DNA of 64,000 nucleotides from Chryseobacterium potabilaquae (GCF_902728265.1 NZ_CACVBR010000005.1:1-64000); one strand, 5' to 3'; positions 14,815 to 24,884 are shown, numbered from the stretch's first letter. The notes: generated by a model from the letters alone, not told the origin. A program made the numbers and translations.

Positions 14815-16276
14815 AATTAAAATATATCACTATACAGGTATGGCGTTCGTATTATTGAGCCTTGCAGCCTGCAAACCCATAGAAATAGAACAACGTACCG
14901 AAAACAAAACAGTTCCTGAGAAATATGGATCTGAAGAAAGTAATACTTCCAACACAGGAAAACTGAAGTGGAATGAATACTTTAGCGACCCTAACCTCCA
15001 AAATCTCATTAATCAAGCTCTTCAAAACAACCAAGAGCTTAATATCGTTCTTCAAGAAATTGAAATGTCAAAGAATGAGATAAAAGCACGTAAAGGAGAA
15101 TATTTACCTTCTGTAGGTTTAAAAGCAGGAGCGGGAGTCGATAAAGTGAGTCGCTATACTAATATTGGAGCTATGGAAGCTAATACCGACATAGAACCAG
15201 GAAAAGAAATGCCTGATCCTCTGTTTGATTTTGGAGTAGGAGCACAGGCAAAATGGGAAACCGATATTTGGGGGAAGCTTCATAATGCAACCAGAGCTCA
15301 AGTACAACGATATTTAGCCAGTGTAGAAGGGAAAAACTTTATGGAGACCCATCTTATTTCAGAAATTGCAGATTCATATTATGAATTGCTTGCACTGGAC
15401 AATGAACTTATTATTCTCAATCAAAACATCAAAATCCAAAATGACGCATTGGATGTCGTAAAAGTCTTAAAACAATTTGCCCGATCTAATGAACTTGCTG
15501 TAAAGAGATTTCAGGCACAAGTTCTTAAAACCCAAGGGATGCAATATGATATCAAGCAAAAGATTGTAGAAACAGAAAACAGAGTCAATTATCTGGTGGG
15601 AAGATTTCCCCAACCTGTAGAAAGAAGCCAAAATTCTTTTGATACACTGGTTCCTCCAACGGTATATGCTGGAGTTCCATCCGAACTTTTGGAAAACCGT
15701 CCGGATATTAAGCAGGCTGAATATGAGCTTGCGGCTTCCAAGCTGGATATTAAATCAGCAAAGGCAAGATTCTACCCTTCTCTTGATATTTCCGCTGACG
15801 TAGGACTCCAGGCTTTCAACCCATCTTATATTGTTAAACCGGAAGCATTCTTGTTTTCTTTAGCAGGAGAGCTTACTGCCCCATTAATTAATAGAAATGC
15901 TATTAAAGCTGCTTATAAAAATGCGAATGCAAAGCAAATACAAGCTGTTTATCATTATGAACAAACCATTTTAGGAGCTTATATTGAAGTAGCCAACCAA
16001 CTTTCTAAAATTCATAATCTGGAAAGTAGTTTTGAAATAAAATCTCAGGAAGTCGATGCACTGACAAAGTCAATCGATATTTCTAACGATTTATTTAAAT
16101 ATGCCCGCGCAGATTATATGGAGGTTCTTTTAACACAACGTGATGCATTGGAATCCAAATTTGAACTTGTAGAAAAGAAAGTTAATCAACTCAAAGCAAG
16201 TGTAGCCATATACAGAGCCTTAGGTGGAGGCTGGGATCAAAATCCTCTCACTCCTCCCAATATTATAAAAAAATAA
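14807..16276 (+). CDS. Outer membrane efflux lipoprotein (TolC/NodT family)
   Basis: 489 residues. A lipoprotein signal (FVLLSLAAC, Cys about 22) is followed by the two TolC-type repeats: PNLQNLINQALQNNQELNIVLQEIE near residues 63-85, WETDIWGKLHNATRAQ, then RPDIKQAEYELAASKLDIKSAKA near 299-322 and a final TQRDALESKFELVEKKVNQLKAS. This is the channel component of a tripartite pump. The start codon lies inside the permease gene (8-nt overlap), so translation is coupled. A terminator follows 28 nt after the stop. Confidence 0.93.
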   Translation: MNKIKIYHYTGMAFVLLSLAACKPIEIEQRTENKTVPEKYGSEESNTSNTGKLKWNEYFSDPNLQNLINQALQNNQELNIVLQEIEMSKNEIKARKGEYLPSVGLKAGAGVDKVSRYTNIGAMEANTDIEPGKEMPDPLFDFGVGAQAKWETDIWGKLHNATRAQVQRYLASVEGKNFMETHLISEIADSYYELLALDNELIILNQNIKIQNDALDVVKVLKQFARSNELAVKRFQAQVLKTQGMQYDIKQKIVETENRVNYLVGRFPQPVERSQNSFDTLVPPTVYAGVPSELLENRPDIKQAEYELAASKLDIKSAKARFYPSLDISADVGLQAFNPSYIVKPEAFLFSLAGELTAPLINRNAIKAAYKNANAKQIQAVYHYEQTILGAYIEVANQLSKIHNLESSFEIKSQEVDALTKSIDISNDLFKYARADYMEVLLTQRDALESKFELVEKKVNQLKASVAIYRALGGGWDQNPLTPPNIIKK

Positions 16277-16303
16277 AGCTGTTTGTTTAATATATTTTTT
16301 TCA

Positions 16304-16335
16304 AAAGGGGGCTTATCGAAAGATAGGCTCCCTTT
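16304..16335. terminator. Terminator between the RND operon and queG (convergent)
   Basis: AAAGGGGGCTTATC (16304-16317) pairs with GATAGGCTCCCTTT (16322-16335) with two mismatches around GAAA. It lies between two convergent genes and has T on one side and A on the other, so it may serve both. Confidence 0.6.
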
Positions 16336-16355
16336 CTATGTACTACTTAGTAAAA

Positions 16356-17282
16356 TTAACTTAAAAACTTAATATTTCTTTTCAATCCCGCAAATTTAGT
16401 TCGTTTCACTGGAGATTTTTTAAAAATTTCTGAGAATAGCTCTTGGGTTAATTCTTTCCATTCACTTTTTCTCAAGTTTTTCAAAGAATCATTTGGAGTA
16501 AATCGATTTTGAAGATTGGGTGTTGAGAAACGATTCCATGGACATACATCTTGACAAATATCACAACCAAACATCCAGTCTTCCATTTTATTTTTAAAGG
16601 AGTCGGGAATCTCATTTTTCAATTCTATTGTGGCATAAGAAATACACTTACTTCCATCAATCACTTTATCAGAAACAATAGCATCAGTGGGACAAGCATC
16701 TATACATTTTCTACAAGTTCCACAATGATCTGTTGTTTCGTAATCTGAAACTAATGGTAAATCGCAAATAATTTCCGCTAAAAAATAAAATGATCCACTT
16801 TGTTTTGTAATTAGATTGGCATTCTTACCTACCCATCCTATTCCTGACTTTCTAGCCCAACTTCTTTCTAAAACAGGAGCAGAATCTACAAAAACTCTGA
16901 AACTAAATTCTCCAATCTCATTTTGAAGCTCTGTAACCATTTCTCGAAGAATTTCCTTAATCACATCATGATAATCTTCTGCATAAGCATACTTTGAAAT
17001 TTTAAAATTGTCTAATGTTGAAATTTCATTTTTAGGAAAATAATTATAAGAAAGAGAAATTACAGATTGCGAACCTTCCACTAAAAGTCTTGGATCTAAT
17101 CTTTTATCAAAATGATTCTCCATATATTTCATTTCTCCATGAAAATTATTTTTTAACCACTTTTCCAAAGGCCTGGCATCTTCCTCTAAAAAATCAGCTT
17201 TAGAAATACCACAGCTTTGAAATCCAAAACGTTGTGCTTTGGTTTTAATCAATTGTGTATATTTTTCCGCTTTTGAATCCAT
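16356..17282 (-). CDS. queG: Epoxyqueuosine reductase QueG
   Basis: 308 residues. The enzyme makes queuosine from epoxyqueuosine in tRNA, using cobalamin and two [4Fe-4S] clusters. It shows the QueG N-terminal part ([21 protein letters not shown], about 18-38), [29 protein letters not shown] (about 135-163) and the tandem ferredoxin motifs [12 protein letters not shown] (about 192-203) and [11 protein letters not shown] (about 240-250). The length is close to the short form without a HEAT extension. A -7 box TAGTTTTG lies 11 nt before the ATG on its own strand. It is divergent from the rhodanese gene. Confidence 0.95.
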   Translation of the reverse strand: MDSKAEKYTQLIKTKAQRFGFQSCGISKADFLEEDARPLEKWLKNNFHGEMKYMENHFDKRLDPRLLVEGSQSVISLSYNYFPKNEISTLDNFKISKYAYAEDYHDVIKEILREMVTELQNEIGEFSFRVFVDSAPVLERSWARKSGIGWVGKNANLITKQSGSFYFLAEIICDLPLVSDYETTDHCGTCRKCIDACPTDAIVSDKVIDGSKCISYATIELKNEIPDSFKNKMEDWMFGCDICQDVCPWNRFSTPNLQNRFTPNDSLKNLRKSEWKELTQELFSEIFKKSPVKRTKFAGLKRNIKFLS

Positions 17283-17293
17283 AATTTATCTTG

Positions 17294-17301
17294 CAAAACT
17301 A
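17294..17301 (-). promoter_or_regulatory. -7 box upstream of queG
   Basis: On the - strand this reads TAGTTTTG, matching TAnnTTTG. No good -33 TTG is visible at the usual distance, so the call rests on one element. The ATG lies 11 nt downstream. Confidence 0.35.
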
Positions 17302-17390
17302 AGATAATTTTATAAATTTGTTAAGATTTAGATGTTTGAAAATATTTCTTACATCCTTAATTAATAGTTTTAATATCAAAAACATTAACT

Positions 17391-17690
17391 ATGTCTTTAA
17401 CAGAAGTATTGCAATCAAAAAATTATGAATTAATTGACGTTCGTGAACCCATGGAATTGGAAATGGACGGAAATATAGAAGGCGCTAAAAATATTCCTTT
17501 AGGTGAAGTAGAAGATAGAAAAGATGAAATTTTATCCCTTGAAAAACCTGTTATCATCTTCTGCAGAAGTGGAAATCGAAGTGGAAAAGCTTTAGAGTAC
17601 TTAAACTCTCAAGGCTTAAAAGATGGATATAACGGCGGCGGATGGGCTGATTTAAAAGCAACTATAGAAGCAAATCAAGGAACTTTTTAA
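17391..17690 (+). CDS. Single-domain rhodanese-like protein
   Basis: 99 residues, a complete single rhodanese domain without signal peptide. It has the entry motif YELIDVREPMELEMDG (about 13-28), IPLGEV and the active-site loop FCRSGNRSGKA (about 57-67) with the Cys that carries persulfide sulfur, then YNGGGWADLK. Such small cytosolic rhodaneses move sulfur in tRNA or cofactor biosynthesis or in sulfide detoxification; the specific partner is unknown. It has its own terminator and is divergent from queG. Confidence 0.93.
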   Translation: MSLTEVLQSKNYELIDVREPMELEMDGNIEGAKNIPLGEVEDRKDEILSLEKPVIIFCRSGNRSGKALEYLNSQGLKDGYNGGGWADLKATIEANQGTF

Positions 17691-17704
17691 AGTTCCTTTT
17701 TTTA
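17677..17704 (+). terminator. Rho-independent terminator of the rhodanese gene
   Basis: AAGGAACTT pairs with AAGTTCCTT around TTT/TTA, followed by seven T. The stem overlaps the last codons and the stop. Confidence 0.8.
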
Positions 17705-17782
17705 TGGAGGAATATATTTTTCCCTTTATATTGAAGTTAATTAAAAAAAATGTTAAAAAATAGGCTTTGAATAATATAATCT

Positions 17783-17814
17783 CTGGTTTAAGATGTAAAA
17801 GTTCAATATATTTG
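17783..17814 (+). promoter_or_regulatory. Promoter of the YaiO-like gene
   Basis: TATATTTG (17807-17814) matches the phylum's -7 box, with CTGG (17783-17786) 20 nt upstream at the -33 position. A leader of about 55 nt is expected before the ATG at 17876. Confidence 0.5.
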
Positions 17815-17875
17815 TTGTTATTAGATAAATAGATTTCACAAAACATTAGTCTTCACTTTAATATTTAAATATTCA

Positions 17876-19111
17876 ATGAAAACATACCTTAGCTTTTTGT
17901 TATTGTTAGTATTTCCATTCACGATATATAGCCAGGAAACATTAAGTGCTGATGAACTATTTCTCAAAGCCCGCACAGCAGCATTTGACCAGAAGGATTA
18001 TGCTACTTCTATCAGCCTTGCAAAACAAGCATTGGAAAAGGCTCCTAATTATACTGATATTTCTATTTTTTTGGGTCGAGTGTATACTTGGAATAATGAT
18101 GTAGCATCCGCAAGAACCCTATTTGAAGAATTAGGAAAAAAAGAAGTTCAAAATGAAGATTACTTTCTTGCCTATGCATCTTTGGAATACTGGAATGATC
18201 AAAATACAAAAGCTATTGAAATTCTCGATAAAGGTTTAGGATATCATCCTCAATCCGAATCTCTACTGCTATTAAAAGCAAAAGTTTATTATGGTAGCGA
18301 GAATTATAAGGAGGCAGAAAGTACCATAAACTCTCTTTTAGCAATTAATCCTAAAAATACAGAAGCCAGGGCTCTTGCTGCAAGAATAAATGATCTTACT
18401 TCAAAAAATGCCATAAATATCGTGTATAATTATACTCATTTTGATAAACAATTTGATAATGATTGGCATATTGTAAGTCTTAGCTATAAAAGAATAACTC
18501 CAATAGGCTCTATCATTCTTAGAGGTAATTACGCCAATAAATTTGCAGAAAATGGAACGCAAATAGAGTTAGAAGCTTATCCTAAAATTTCAAAAATGTT
18601 CTATCTTTATGTAGGAGGTGGATATTCCAACGATGTAGGCATTTTCCCAAAATACCGTACCGGGGTTTCCCTTAATGCTAACCTTCCTCATAGCTTTGAA
18701 GCAGAATTAGGGTATCGACAACTTTATTTTAGTAATAATATTTGGATGTATACCGCTTCTGTAGGGAAATATTATAAGAACTTTTGGTTTAACTTACGGA
18801 CTTATATCACACCAGACAGTAAAAATATATCTCATTCTTATACAGGAACCGTGCGATATTATACTAAAAGTGCTCAAGATTATTTTGCTTTCCAAATTGG
18901 AACGGGGATAAGCCCGGAGGAATATCGAAACAATTTACTAGAAAATGAAACTTACAAACTGAAAACATTTAAAGTAGGGGGTGAATATAATTTTTCTATA
19001 AAGAAAACCAATCTATTTTCTTTATCCGCCATGTATTTTAATCAGGAGTTCCGGCCTCATGAAAGAGGAAATCAATTTGATATTACTATTGGCTACACGA
19101 AGAAATTTTAA
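17876..19111 (+). CDS. TPR-YaiO outer membrane beta-barrel protein
   Basis: 411 residues. A signal peptide (about 1-19, ending YSQ) precedes three or four TPR units (about 22-175; DYATSISLAKQALEKAPNYTDI, EYWNDQNTKAIEILDKGLGYHPQ, NYKEAESTINSLLAINPKN). The second half (about 180-411) is a beta-barrel of the YaiO type with alternating aromatic strands (SLSYKRITPIGSIILRGNYAN, FYLYVGGGYSNDVG, TVRYYTKSAQDYFAFQIG) and a final strand ending TIGYTKKF. YaiO-like barrels with periplasmic TPRs accompany synthase-dependent polysaccharide export, by analogy with PgaA and BcsC. It faces the GT2-transferase operon at 20375-29163, so it is a plausible export partner. Confidence 0.8.
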   Translation: MKTYLSFLLLLVFPFTIYSQETLSADELFLKARTAAFDQKDYATSISLAKQALEKAPNYTDISIFLGRVYTWNNDVASARTLFEELGKKEVQNEDYFLAYASLEYWNDQNTKAIEILDKGLGYHPQSESLLLLKAKVYYGSENYKEAESTINSLLAINPKNTEARALAARINDLTSKNAINIVYNYTHFDKQFDNDWHIVSLSYKRITPIGSIILRGNYANKFAENGTQIELEAYPKISKMFYLYVGGGYSNDVGIFPKYRTGVSLNANLPHSFEAELGYRQLYFSNNIWMYTASVGKYYKNFWFNLRTYITPDSKNISHSYTGTVRYYTKSAQDYFAFQIGTGISPEEYRNNLLENETYKLKTFKVGGEYNFSIKKTNLFSLSAMYFNQEFRPHERGNQFDITIGYTKKF

Positions 19112-19473
19112 AATTGGGAGTTAGTTTTTTTATAAAATTTAAGTAATATATTTGAAATTAGCATTTTCACCGTAAAAAATATCTTTTTAAACTTTTCAAA
19201 ATTACTTTTAAAAGAAAGATCCTAGTTTGTTGAAAAATAATCTATAATACCTATAATTGAACTGAAATTAGATAGGGAATTTTAGGTTAATTTTCCTCAA
19301 AAATACTGTTTTTATTTTATCCAATCCTTTAAAAACAAGTTTCTAAAAACACATATTCCAATTTATAAAATACAAATAAAATTCTATAATTTATTTATTA
19401 TTAAATTTAAAATTCACAAAAAATAGCTCATTTCTATCTATTTACTAAGAATAAAAATTTACTAACTTTTATT

Positions 19474-19506
19474 TTTGTTTCTTATAAATCATCATCATAA
19501 TTTTGC
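19474..19506 (+). promoter_or_regulatory. Promoter in the YaiO / barrel-protein gap
   Basis: TTTG (19474-19477) and TAATTTTGC (19498-19506) are spaced by 20 nt, an excellent match to the Bacteroidota consensus. It would drive the barrel gene at 19639 with a 5' leader of about 130 nt. The rest of the gap (19112-19470) is AT-rich with no ORF or structure seen. Confidence 0.65.
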
Positions 19507-19564
19507 AGTTCTTTTGCCCAAACAAATAGCAACTCCTTGAAATATAATTACAAGGATATGGGTC

Positions 19565-19593
19565 TTTCTCTAGTTAAAAAAACTGTAGAGAAA
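19565..19593 (+). other. Hairpin in the 5' leader of the small barrel gene
   Basis: TTTCTCTA (19565-19572) pairs with TAGAGAAA (19586-19593) around a 13-nt loop. It lies in the predicted untranslated leader about 45 nt before the ATG and is followed by an A-rich tract, so it is not a typical terminator. Confidence 0.35.
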
Positions 19594-19638
19594 AATAAAA
19601 GTTAGCTTATTATTAATCATTACTTAAACACACAAATT

Positions 19639-20295
19639 ATGAAAAACTATTTTTTCACTCTTATTTTTATGTTACCATTCGTAGTAACAGCACAAAAAAT
19701 CACATTTGCTCCCGAAATAGGTATGAATATTTCGAATGTACATACGGATGAAATCAAAGGATCATCTAATAAATTAGGATTTAAAGGAGGAGGAATTGTT
19801 AATATACCATTATATCATAATTTTTATTTACAACCTGGTTTATTTTTTTCTCAAAAAGGAGCCCAAAAAACACTAGATAAGCCAACATCAACAGTGAATG
19901 TTAAAAAGAATATCAATTATTTAGAATTACCTGTAAATATAATGTATAGATACAGCTTAAATAAATCAGGAGCTTTATTATTATCAACAGGAGGATATAT
20001 GGCTGTCCCTTTGAACGGAAGTGTTCATACCACCACAACTATGAATAATGGAGAAGTATTAAAAGCCACAAGAGATATTGCATTTGGAAATAATGATAGA
20101 CAAGTTAAAAATTTTGACTATGGTCTTAACTTTGGTATGGCATATGAAAGTCCTTGGGGAATATATATTAAAGGACAGTATGAGCTAGGATTACAAAATG
20201 TTGTGAATACAACAAAATATGTAAAAAACAGAAATTTCCAAATTACATTAGGATATATAATTGGACGTAAATCGAACGATAATAAGCTGAAATAA
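19639..20295 (+). CDS. Small outer membrane beta-barrel protein (porin/PorT-like)
   Basis: 218 residues with a signal peptide (about 1-18, ending VTAQ). The mature sequence is a small 8-stranded-type barrel: FAPEIGMNISNV, LGFKGGGIVNIPLYHNFYLQPGLFFSQKGA, NYLELPVNIMYRY, GGYMAVPLNG, NFGMAYESPWGIYIKGQYELGL and the last strand FQITLGYIIGRK. This matches the outer membrane protein beta-barrel family common in this phylum. The function is unknown. It is encoded convergently with the GT2-transferase gene, 79 bp away, on the same strand as the YaiO-like gene. Confidence 0.8.
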   Translation: MKNYFFTLIFMLPFVVTAQKITFAPEIGMNISNVHTDEIKGSSNKLGFKGGGIVNIPLYHNFYLQPGLFFSQKGAQKTLDKPTSTVNVKKNINYLELPVNIMYRYSLNKSGALLLSTGGYMAVPLNGSVHTTTTMNNGEVLKATRDIAFGNNDRQVKNFDYGLNFGMAYESPWGIYIKGQYELGLQNVVNTTKYVKNRNFQITLGYIIGRKSNDNKLK

Positions 20296-20374
20296 ATAAT
20301 CATAAAACATCTAAATTTCAGAAATTTACAGCCTATAGAGCTAGTTTATCTTACTTTATTTTTTGGAGAAAGTG

Positions 20375-23300
20375 TTAAAATTTTGGTTTAGTTTTTTTCA
20401 TAAAGTTTACCATAACAGAGTCGGGCATTAATTTTTTCGTAGAAAAGAATCGAGCGTTCATACTTTTGTATTCATCAAAGCGCCCATTTACCTTTTTAAA
20501 AAGTGTGGCATCCTCATTATCTTCTTCCTCTAAATTATGTAGGCTAAATAATTGCTTTTCATGTATGAAATACTTGTCGTATACAAAATCAATAAGCTGA
20601 TTCTTACTCTGCATCATAGGAATTCCTGCTTTACTTACCTCAGAATCCGGTGAGAAACCTCGTCCTACCCACGTTACAGTAGAAGGTGTCTGTATTTGGT
20701 AATTCTTCCTATAAAAAGCCAAAATAGAAGGCGTGATATCAAAATGACTGACTATTTTATGGAAACGTTTAGACTCTTTTAATAATGGAGAATATATTAA
20801 CAATGGGACATGGTATCGATCTATTTTAGTTTCTAATGTAATTTCCGGCATACTATGGTCTCCTGTAATCACAAATATCGTATTATTAAAATCTGATCGT
20901 TTATTATAATTTTCAAAAAAGCCTTTCAATGCATCATCTGCATTAAGAACAGAAATTAATTGATCTTTTTGCTCTGATGCCCATTTTTTTTGTTCTGCTG
21001 ATAATATATTGGAAGCAAGTCTTTGATTATATAACTTTTCATAATGCTCCTTGTTATTAATTAAAAATGGATTATGGGTAGATAATGTAAGAATTATATT
21101 AAAATAAGGTGTTCTCTGAACTTTTTGTACCTCCAACATTTTTTTTAAAACAGCCTGGTCTTCATATCCCCAACTTTCCCCATTTTTTGCCGGAAGTTTA
21201 AGATAAGGTGGTGCATATGAAGCTTGGTCTATGATATTATCTACTTTACTATATTCTAAAAACTCTTTATATCTATCAAATAAAATATGTCCTCCGTAAT
21301 AAAAGCCGGTTTCAAATCCATTTGCTTTCAATACATTATAAAGATTGAAGTTATCTGGTGTTTCTTCGATTTCTAAAAATCCATTCTTTCCAAATGGTAA
21401 AGATCCCGTAATGGACGGCAATGCTCCAAATGTTCTTCCCGCAGAGCTTAAATGATTTTCCCAATACAGACTTTTTCCTGCTAAAGAATCCAGAAAAGGG
21501 GTAAAATTACCAATATACCCATTAGGCGAAGTATATGCATGTCCAAAACCTTCTAATACAACAAAAACAAGATTGGGCACTTGTTCAGATGGCATAAAAT
21601 AATTCCCTAAAAAATCTTGGGTAGTTTCTTTTCTCCAAAAAGGAAATGCCTCATTCAGCATTTCAGTATTCTTAGCAAAGCTCTCATCTCCTCCCAGTAA
21701 TTTATTTATTTCAGGATGTTCACTAATAAAATTATCCACATTAGAATTAAAGAAATAGTCCCATTTACTTTTTGCGGCATTCTGATCAAACTCATTAGCA
21801 GAAGATAACCCTTTAGTATTTAAAATACTTTTAGGAATAAATAAAGCAATTAGGCCAATACATAAAAATATTACCCCCATATAAAGAGACTTAAAGGTAG
21901 ATTTACCTATTAACCAAAAAGGAATAAAGGAAACCGTAATCAAAATCCCCATTAAAGCAAAATTTTTAAAACTAAGCATTCCACTGGCCTGTAAAATCTG
22001 CTTCATTTCATCTTTACTGTAGTATAAGAGATCAGCTCCTAATACATTATGGGTTTCAGAAAAATAAAGGAATAAAACATATTGTAAAACAACCACTAAT
22101 AGACCTAACAGAATGGCTAATATTTTTGCCCATCCCTCTTGTATAAAATTAACGATCAAATAAATAATTCCAATCCCAAATATAAGCCTGCATATAAATA
22201 TCAGATTTCCCAATAAAAGACTCTGCACAATAATTGAACTATGAAAGTCTGAAAAATTATATCGATACCATAACCATTCTGCAATAACACCTAGGGAAAA
22301 AAGAGTGAAGAACACTAATGCAAAAGCACCATATCTACCGATATGAAATTTAAGTATAGCCCATATTCTCTTTTTCCAAGGTAAATTCTGATTACTTTGG
22401 TTAAATCCCTGTCTTGTCATTTCACCCCAACTGTGAGATTTTTTGAAGTAATCTATAAATCCTTTAACCCCAGCTTTTACTACAATAATATGAAAGTAGA
22501 AAGGTTCTAAAAATGCAGTTCCAATTAAGGTAAGAAAATCTTTTCGTTTCGTATATACCTGATGGCTCATAAGGTCTACCAATATTCCATAAATAGAAAA
22601 AAGAAACCCTGTAGAAATCACCAAAGCACATAGAATAACAAAAAACTGCCAATTAATAATTCCTAAAAATAAAAAAACAATGAAAACAATATAACCAAAG
22701 AACTCTACTAGCGGACCCAAAAATTCAAAAAAGAACCAATAAGGAAGACTAATCATTCCTAATTTTCTATACTTAGGATTAAACATCATTTTTCGATGTT
22801 TCCAAAGTGTTTCTATCGTCCCCCTCATCCATCTGTTTCGTTGCTTCTTAAGAATATCTTTAGACTCCGGCACTTCTGTCCAACATAAAGGATCGGGGAT
22901 CGTAAGGACATCGTAAGGCTCATTCTTTTCCTCCATATACTTTCGCATACGCACCACCAATTCCATATCCTCTCCTACCGTATTTCTATCATATCCTCCA
23001 CATTCTAATACAATTTTTCGGTCAAAAACCCCAAAAGCACCTGATATTAAAATCAATCCCGAGGCCCTTGACCAAGCCATGCGCCCTAATACAAACGCTC
23101 TTATATACTCCAAGGCCTGTGTTTTACCTAATAGTGTTTTAGGCATATTAACACTTACAACCTTTCCATTTTCAATAAGGCAATTATTGGCCAAACGAAT
23201 AACCCCTCCACATGCAATAATTTTTTTTTCAGTTTGTTGTAAAAAAGGTTTTGCCAATTTTAGAATAGCATCTTGTTCAAGAATACAGTCTACATCAATA

Positions 23301-23812
23301 CAAACTAGATATTCTCCGGAAGAAATATTGACCCCTACATTTAGAGCATCTGCTTTCCCTCCATTTTCTTTATCAACGACAATCAGTTTTTTAAATGCCG
23401 GATCTTTACTTTTATAAACTCCTTTTACATTTTTTGTTTCTATTTTCCCTTGCACAAAAAAAGATACAGATTCCAAATCATAAGCTTCAATCAATCTCTG
23501 TATTGAATCATCTTTACTCCCATCATTGACAATAATGATCTCTAAATTATGATAGTAAAGAGATAATAAGGATCTTACATTTTCTACAATGGTCATCCCT
23601 TCATTATACGCAGGAGCTATAAGACTAAAAACCGGAGCATTGGGATTGGATGCAATGATACTATAATCGGTAAAGATGTTTTCTTTTTTATACCTTATTA
23701 CCGCCCCTAATGCATAGATACCTACCCATCCATAAATAATTGCTACAGCAAGGCCATATAGTAAAAATAACCATATGACTACTTCATAAACAATATGCGA
23801 AAACTCTAACAT
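20375..23812 (-). CDS. Fusion of processive GT2 glycan synthase and LtaS-like transferase
   Basis: 1145 residues. After a membrane segment (about 10-40), a GT2 catalytic domain shows NDGSKDDS (about 96-103), ENGGKADALN, the DxD motif DVDC (about 173-176), the base GEDMEL (about 280-285) and QRNRW (324-328). This set is characteristic of membrane-bound processive synthases such as PgaC, hyaluronan or cellulose synthase. Several membrane segments follow (about 355-660). The C-terminal 400 residues are a sulfatase-fold domain with the LtaS/OpgB-type residues: Glu 754 in VVLEGFG, the nucleophile Thr 794 in SAGRTFG and Asp-His 985-986 in ITGDHS. That enzyme class moves phosphoglycerol or phosphoethanolamine. 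The protein is therefore predicted to build and decorate a surface polymer at the inner membrane. Its start overlaps the HEAT gene by 7 nt. Confidence 0.85.
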   Translation of the reverse strand: MLEFSHIVYEVVIWLFLLYGLAVAIIYGWVGIYALGAVIRYKKENIFTDYSIIASNPNAPVFSLIAPAYNEGMTIVENVRSLLSLYYHNLEIIIVNDGSKDDSIQRLIEAYDLESVSFFVQGKIETKNVKGVYKSKDPAFKKLIVVDKENGGKADALNVGVNISSGEYLVCIDVDCILEQDAILKLAKPFLQQTEKKIIACGGVIRLANNCLIENGKVVSVNMPKTLLGKTQALEYIRAFVLGRMAWSRASGLILISGAFGVFDRKIVLECGGYDRNTVGEDMELVVRMRKYMEEKNEPYDVLTIPDPLCWTEVPESKDILKKQRNRWMRGTIETLWKHRKMMFNPKYRKLGMISLPYWFFFEFLGPLVEFFGYIVFIVFLFLGIINWQFFVILCALVISTGFLFSIYGILVDLMSHQVYTKRKDFLTLIGTAFLEPFYFHIIVVKAGVKGFIDYFKKSHSWGEMTRQGFNQSNQNLPWKKRIWAILKFHIGRYGAFALVFFTLFSLGVIAEWLWYRYNFSDFHSSIIVQSLLLGNLIFICRLIFGIGIIYLIVNFIQEGWAKILAILLGLLVVVLQYVLFLYFSETHNVLGADLLYYSKDEMKQILQASGMLSFKNFALMGILITVSFIPFWLIGKSTFKSLYMGVIFLCIGLIALFIPKSILNTKGLSSANEFDQNAAKSKWDYFFNSNVDNFISEHPEINKLLGGDESFAKNTEMLNEAFPFWRKETTQDFLGNYFMPSEQVPNLVFVVLEGFGHAYTSPNGYIGNFTPFLDSLAGKSLYWENHLSSAGRTFGALPSITGSLPFGKNGFLEIEETPDNFNLYNVLKANGFETGFYYGGHILFDRYKEFLEYSKVDNIIDQASYAPPYLKLPAKNGESWGYEDQAVLKKMLEVQKVQRTPYFNIILTLSTHNPFLINNKEHYEKLYNQRLASNILSAEQKKWASEQKDQLISVLNADDALKGFFENYNKRSDFNNTIFVITGDHSMPEITLETKIDRYHVPLLIYSPLLKESKRFHKIVSHFDITPSILAFYRKNYQIQTPSTVTWVGRGFSPDSEVSKAGIPMMQSKNQLIDFVYDKYFIHEKQLFSLHNLEEEDNEDATLFKKVNGRFDEYKSMNARFFSTKKLMPDSVMVNFMKKTKPKF

Positions 23813-24879
23813 ACTTTTTCCTGCAATGCGTATTTAATGATTTGAATTAATTCTTCTGATAAAGATTCATCTTTGACCATTTCTAATAAATATTCTTGAT
23901 GCCCTAATGAAAAAAGAGCTTCAGCTGCACCAACCTTTATACCTATATGAGGGTTTTCCCATAATTCCTTTTTTAAGAAGCTAATACAACATTGGTCTTT
24001 AGAAATTTTCATTGCTTTGAGAATTTCAAGCTGTATTTCCACTTCTTGAGTGGGATAAACCTCAACCAGATATTGAATTGTTGAAGCATTTTCTAAAGAG
24101 AGTAAAGTTTGTACGACTTGTATTTTTACTTCAACAGAAGGGTGATCGAGTAGCTTGTCAATGACAGAATAAAAAGACAATATTTGAAATTTTCTCAATA
24201 ATCGCAGAGTGAAAATAACAACTGAATCATTGGTACTTTCAAGCCACCTTTCCATATCATCATAATGATTTTCAGGAATATCAGAAATAGAAAGTAGTAA
24301 GCGTAATTGTTGCCATTCTGAGATTTTAGTGGTTGTGGTATCTAAAAAAAACAACCCCTCAAAACCCTTAAAATATACCATCGCATATTGAGCCTCCTGA
24401 TATACCTGAGCAAAGGGAAATGTTAAAAACGAAGAAATTTTTGGAACCGCCTTTTTCACATTCATGGCTGTAAGTTCCTGTATACCTCCGGAAACTAAAT
24501 ATACATTTTTCTTGTCCAGTTTTTTAAATGCCTCATTTTCTAACTTATATTCTTGGAATAAATCCCTTATTTTATCTTTTGCAACACCCGAAAACTTTCT
24601 TTCCGAATTGATTAATTTCGTCAAAAAAAGATTTCTAAATGAAGAGTCATGGGAAAATGCAGAAAAAGTGTCATTAGAAGGTAAATCCTCCTTATCATAC
24701 ACAATAATTTCCAGGATTTTCTTATTAATAATTTCTGACCATTTAAAAATCCGAACAGATTCTGTATATTGGGAGAAGCCATAAGAAAGTACTATTATGA
24801 TCAATAGTAATACTAATGATAGCATTCCTAAAAAAGCTAGAAATAGAAAATGAACAGAAGCGATAAAAATTAATATCAT
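23806..24879 (-). CDS. Membrane-anchored HEAT-repeat protein
   Basis: 357 residues. An N-terminal membrane segment (about 3-35, very rich in Leu and Ile) is followed by a cytoplasmic helical part with HEAT-like repeats from about 95 to the end (LRKFQILSFYSVIDKLLDHPSVEVKIQ-type helices, EIQLEILKAMKISKDQCCIS, GIKVGAAEALFSLGHQEYL). HEAT repeats act as protein-binding scaffolds. It lies between the receiver gene (5 nt) and the synthase-transferase gene (7-nt overlap), so it probably connects regulation to the synthase. No catalytic motif is visible. Confidence 0.75.
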   Translation of the reverse strand: MILIFIASVHFLFLAFLGMLSLVLLLIIIVLSYGFSQYTESVRIFKWSEIINKKILEIIVYDKEDLPSNDTFSAFSHDSSFRNLFLTKLINSERKFSGVAKDKIRDLFQEYKLENEAFKKLDKKNVYLVSGGIQELTAMNVKKAVPKISSFLTFPFAQVYQEAQYAMVYFKGFEGLFFLDTTTTKISEWQQLRLLLSISDIPENHYDDMERWLESTNDSVVIFTLRLLRKFQILSFYSVIDKLLDHPSVEVKIQVVQTLLSLENASTIQYLVEVYPTQEVEIQLEILKAMKISKDQCCISFLKKELWENPHIGIKVGAAEALFSLGHQEYLLEMVKDESLSEELIQIIKYALQEKVC

Positions 24880-24884
24880 TATCT

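Noticed and set aside
20375..23812. Lipoteichoic acid synthase as a complete explanation
   Set aside because: The sulfatase-fold domain has LtaS-type residues, but the cell is Gram-negative and the domain is fused to a glycan synthase; a decorated surface polysaccharide fits better.
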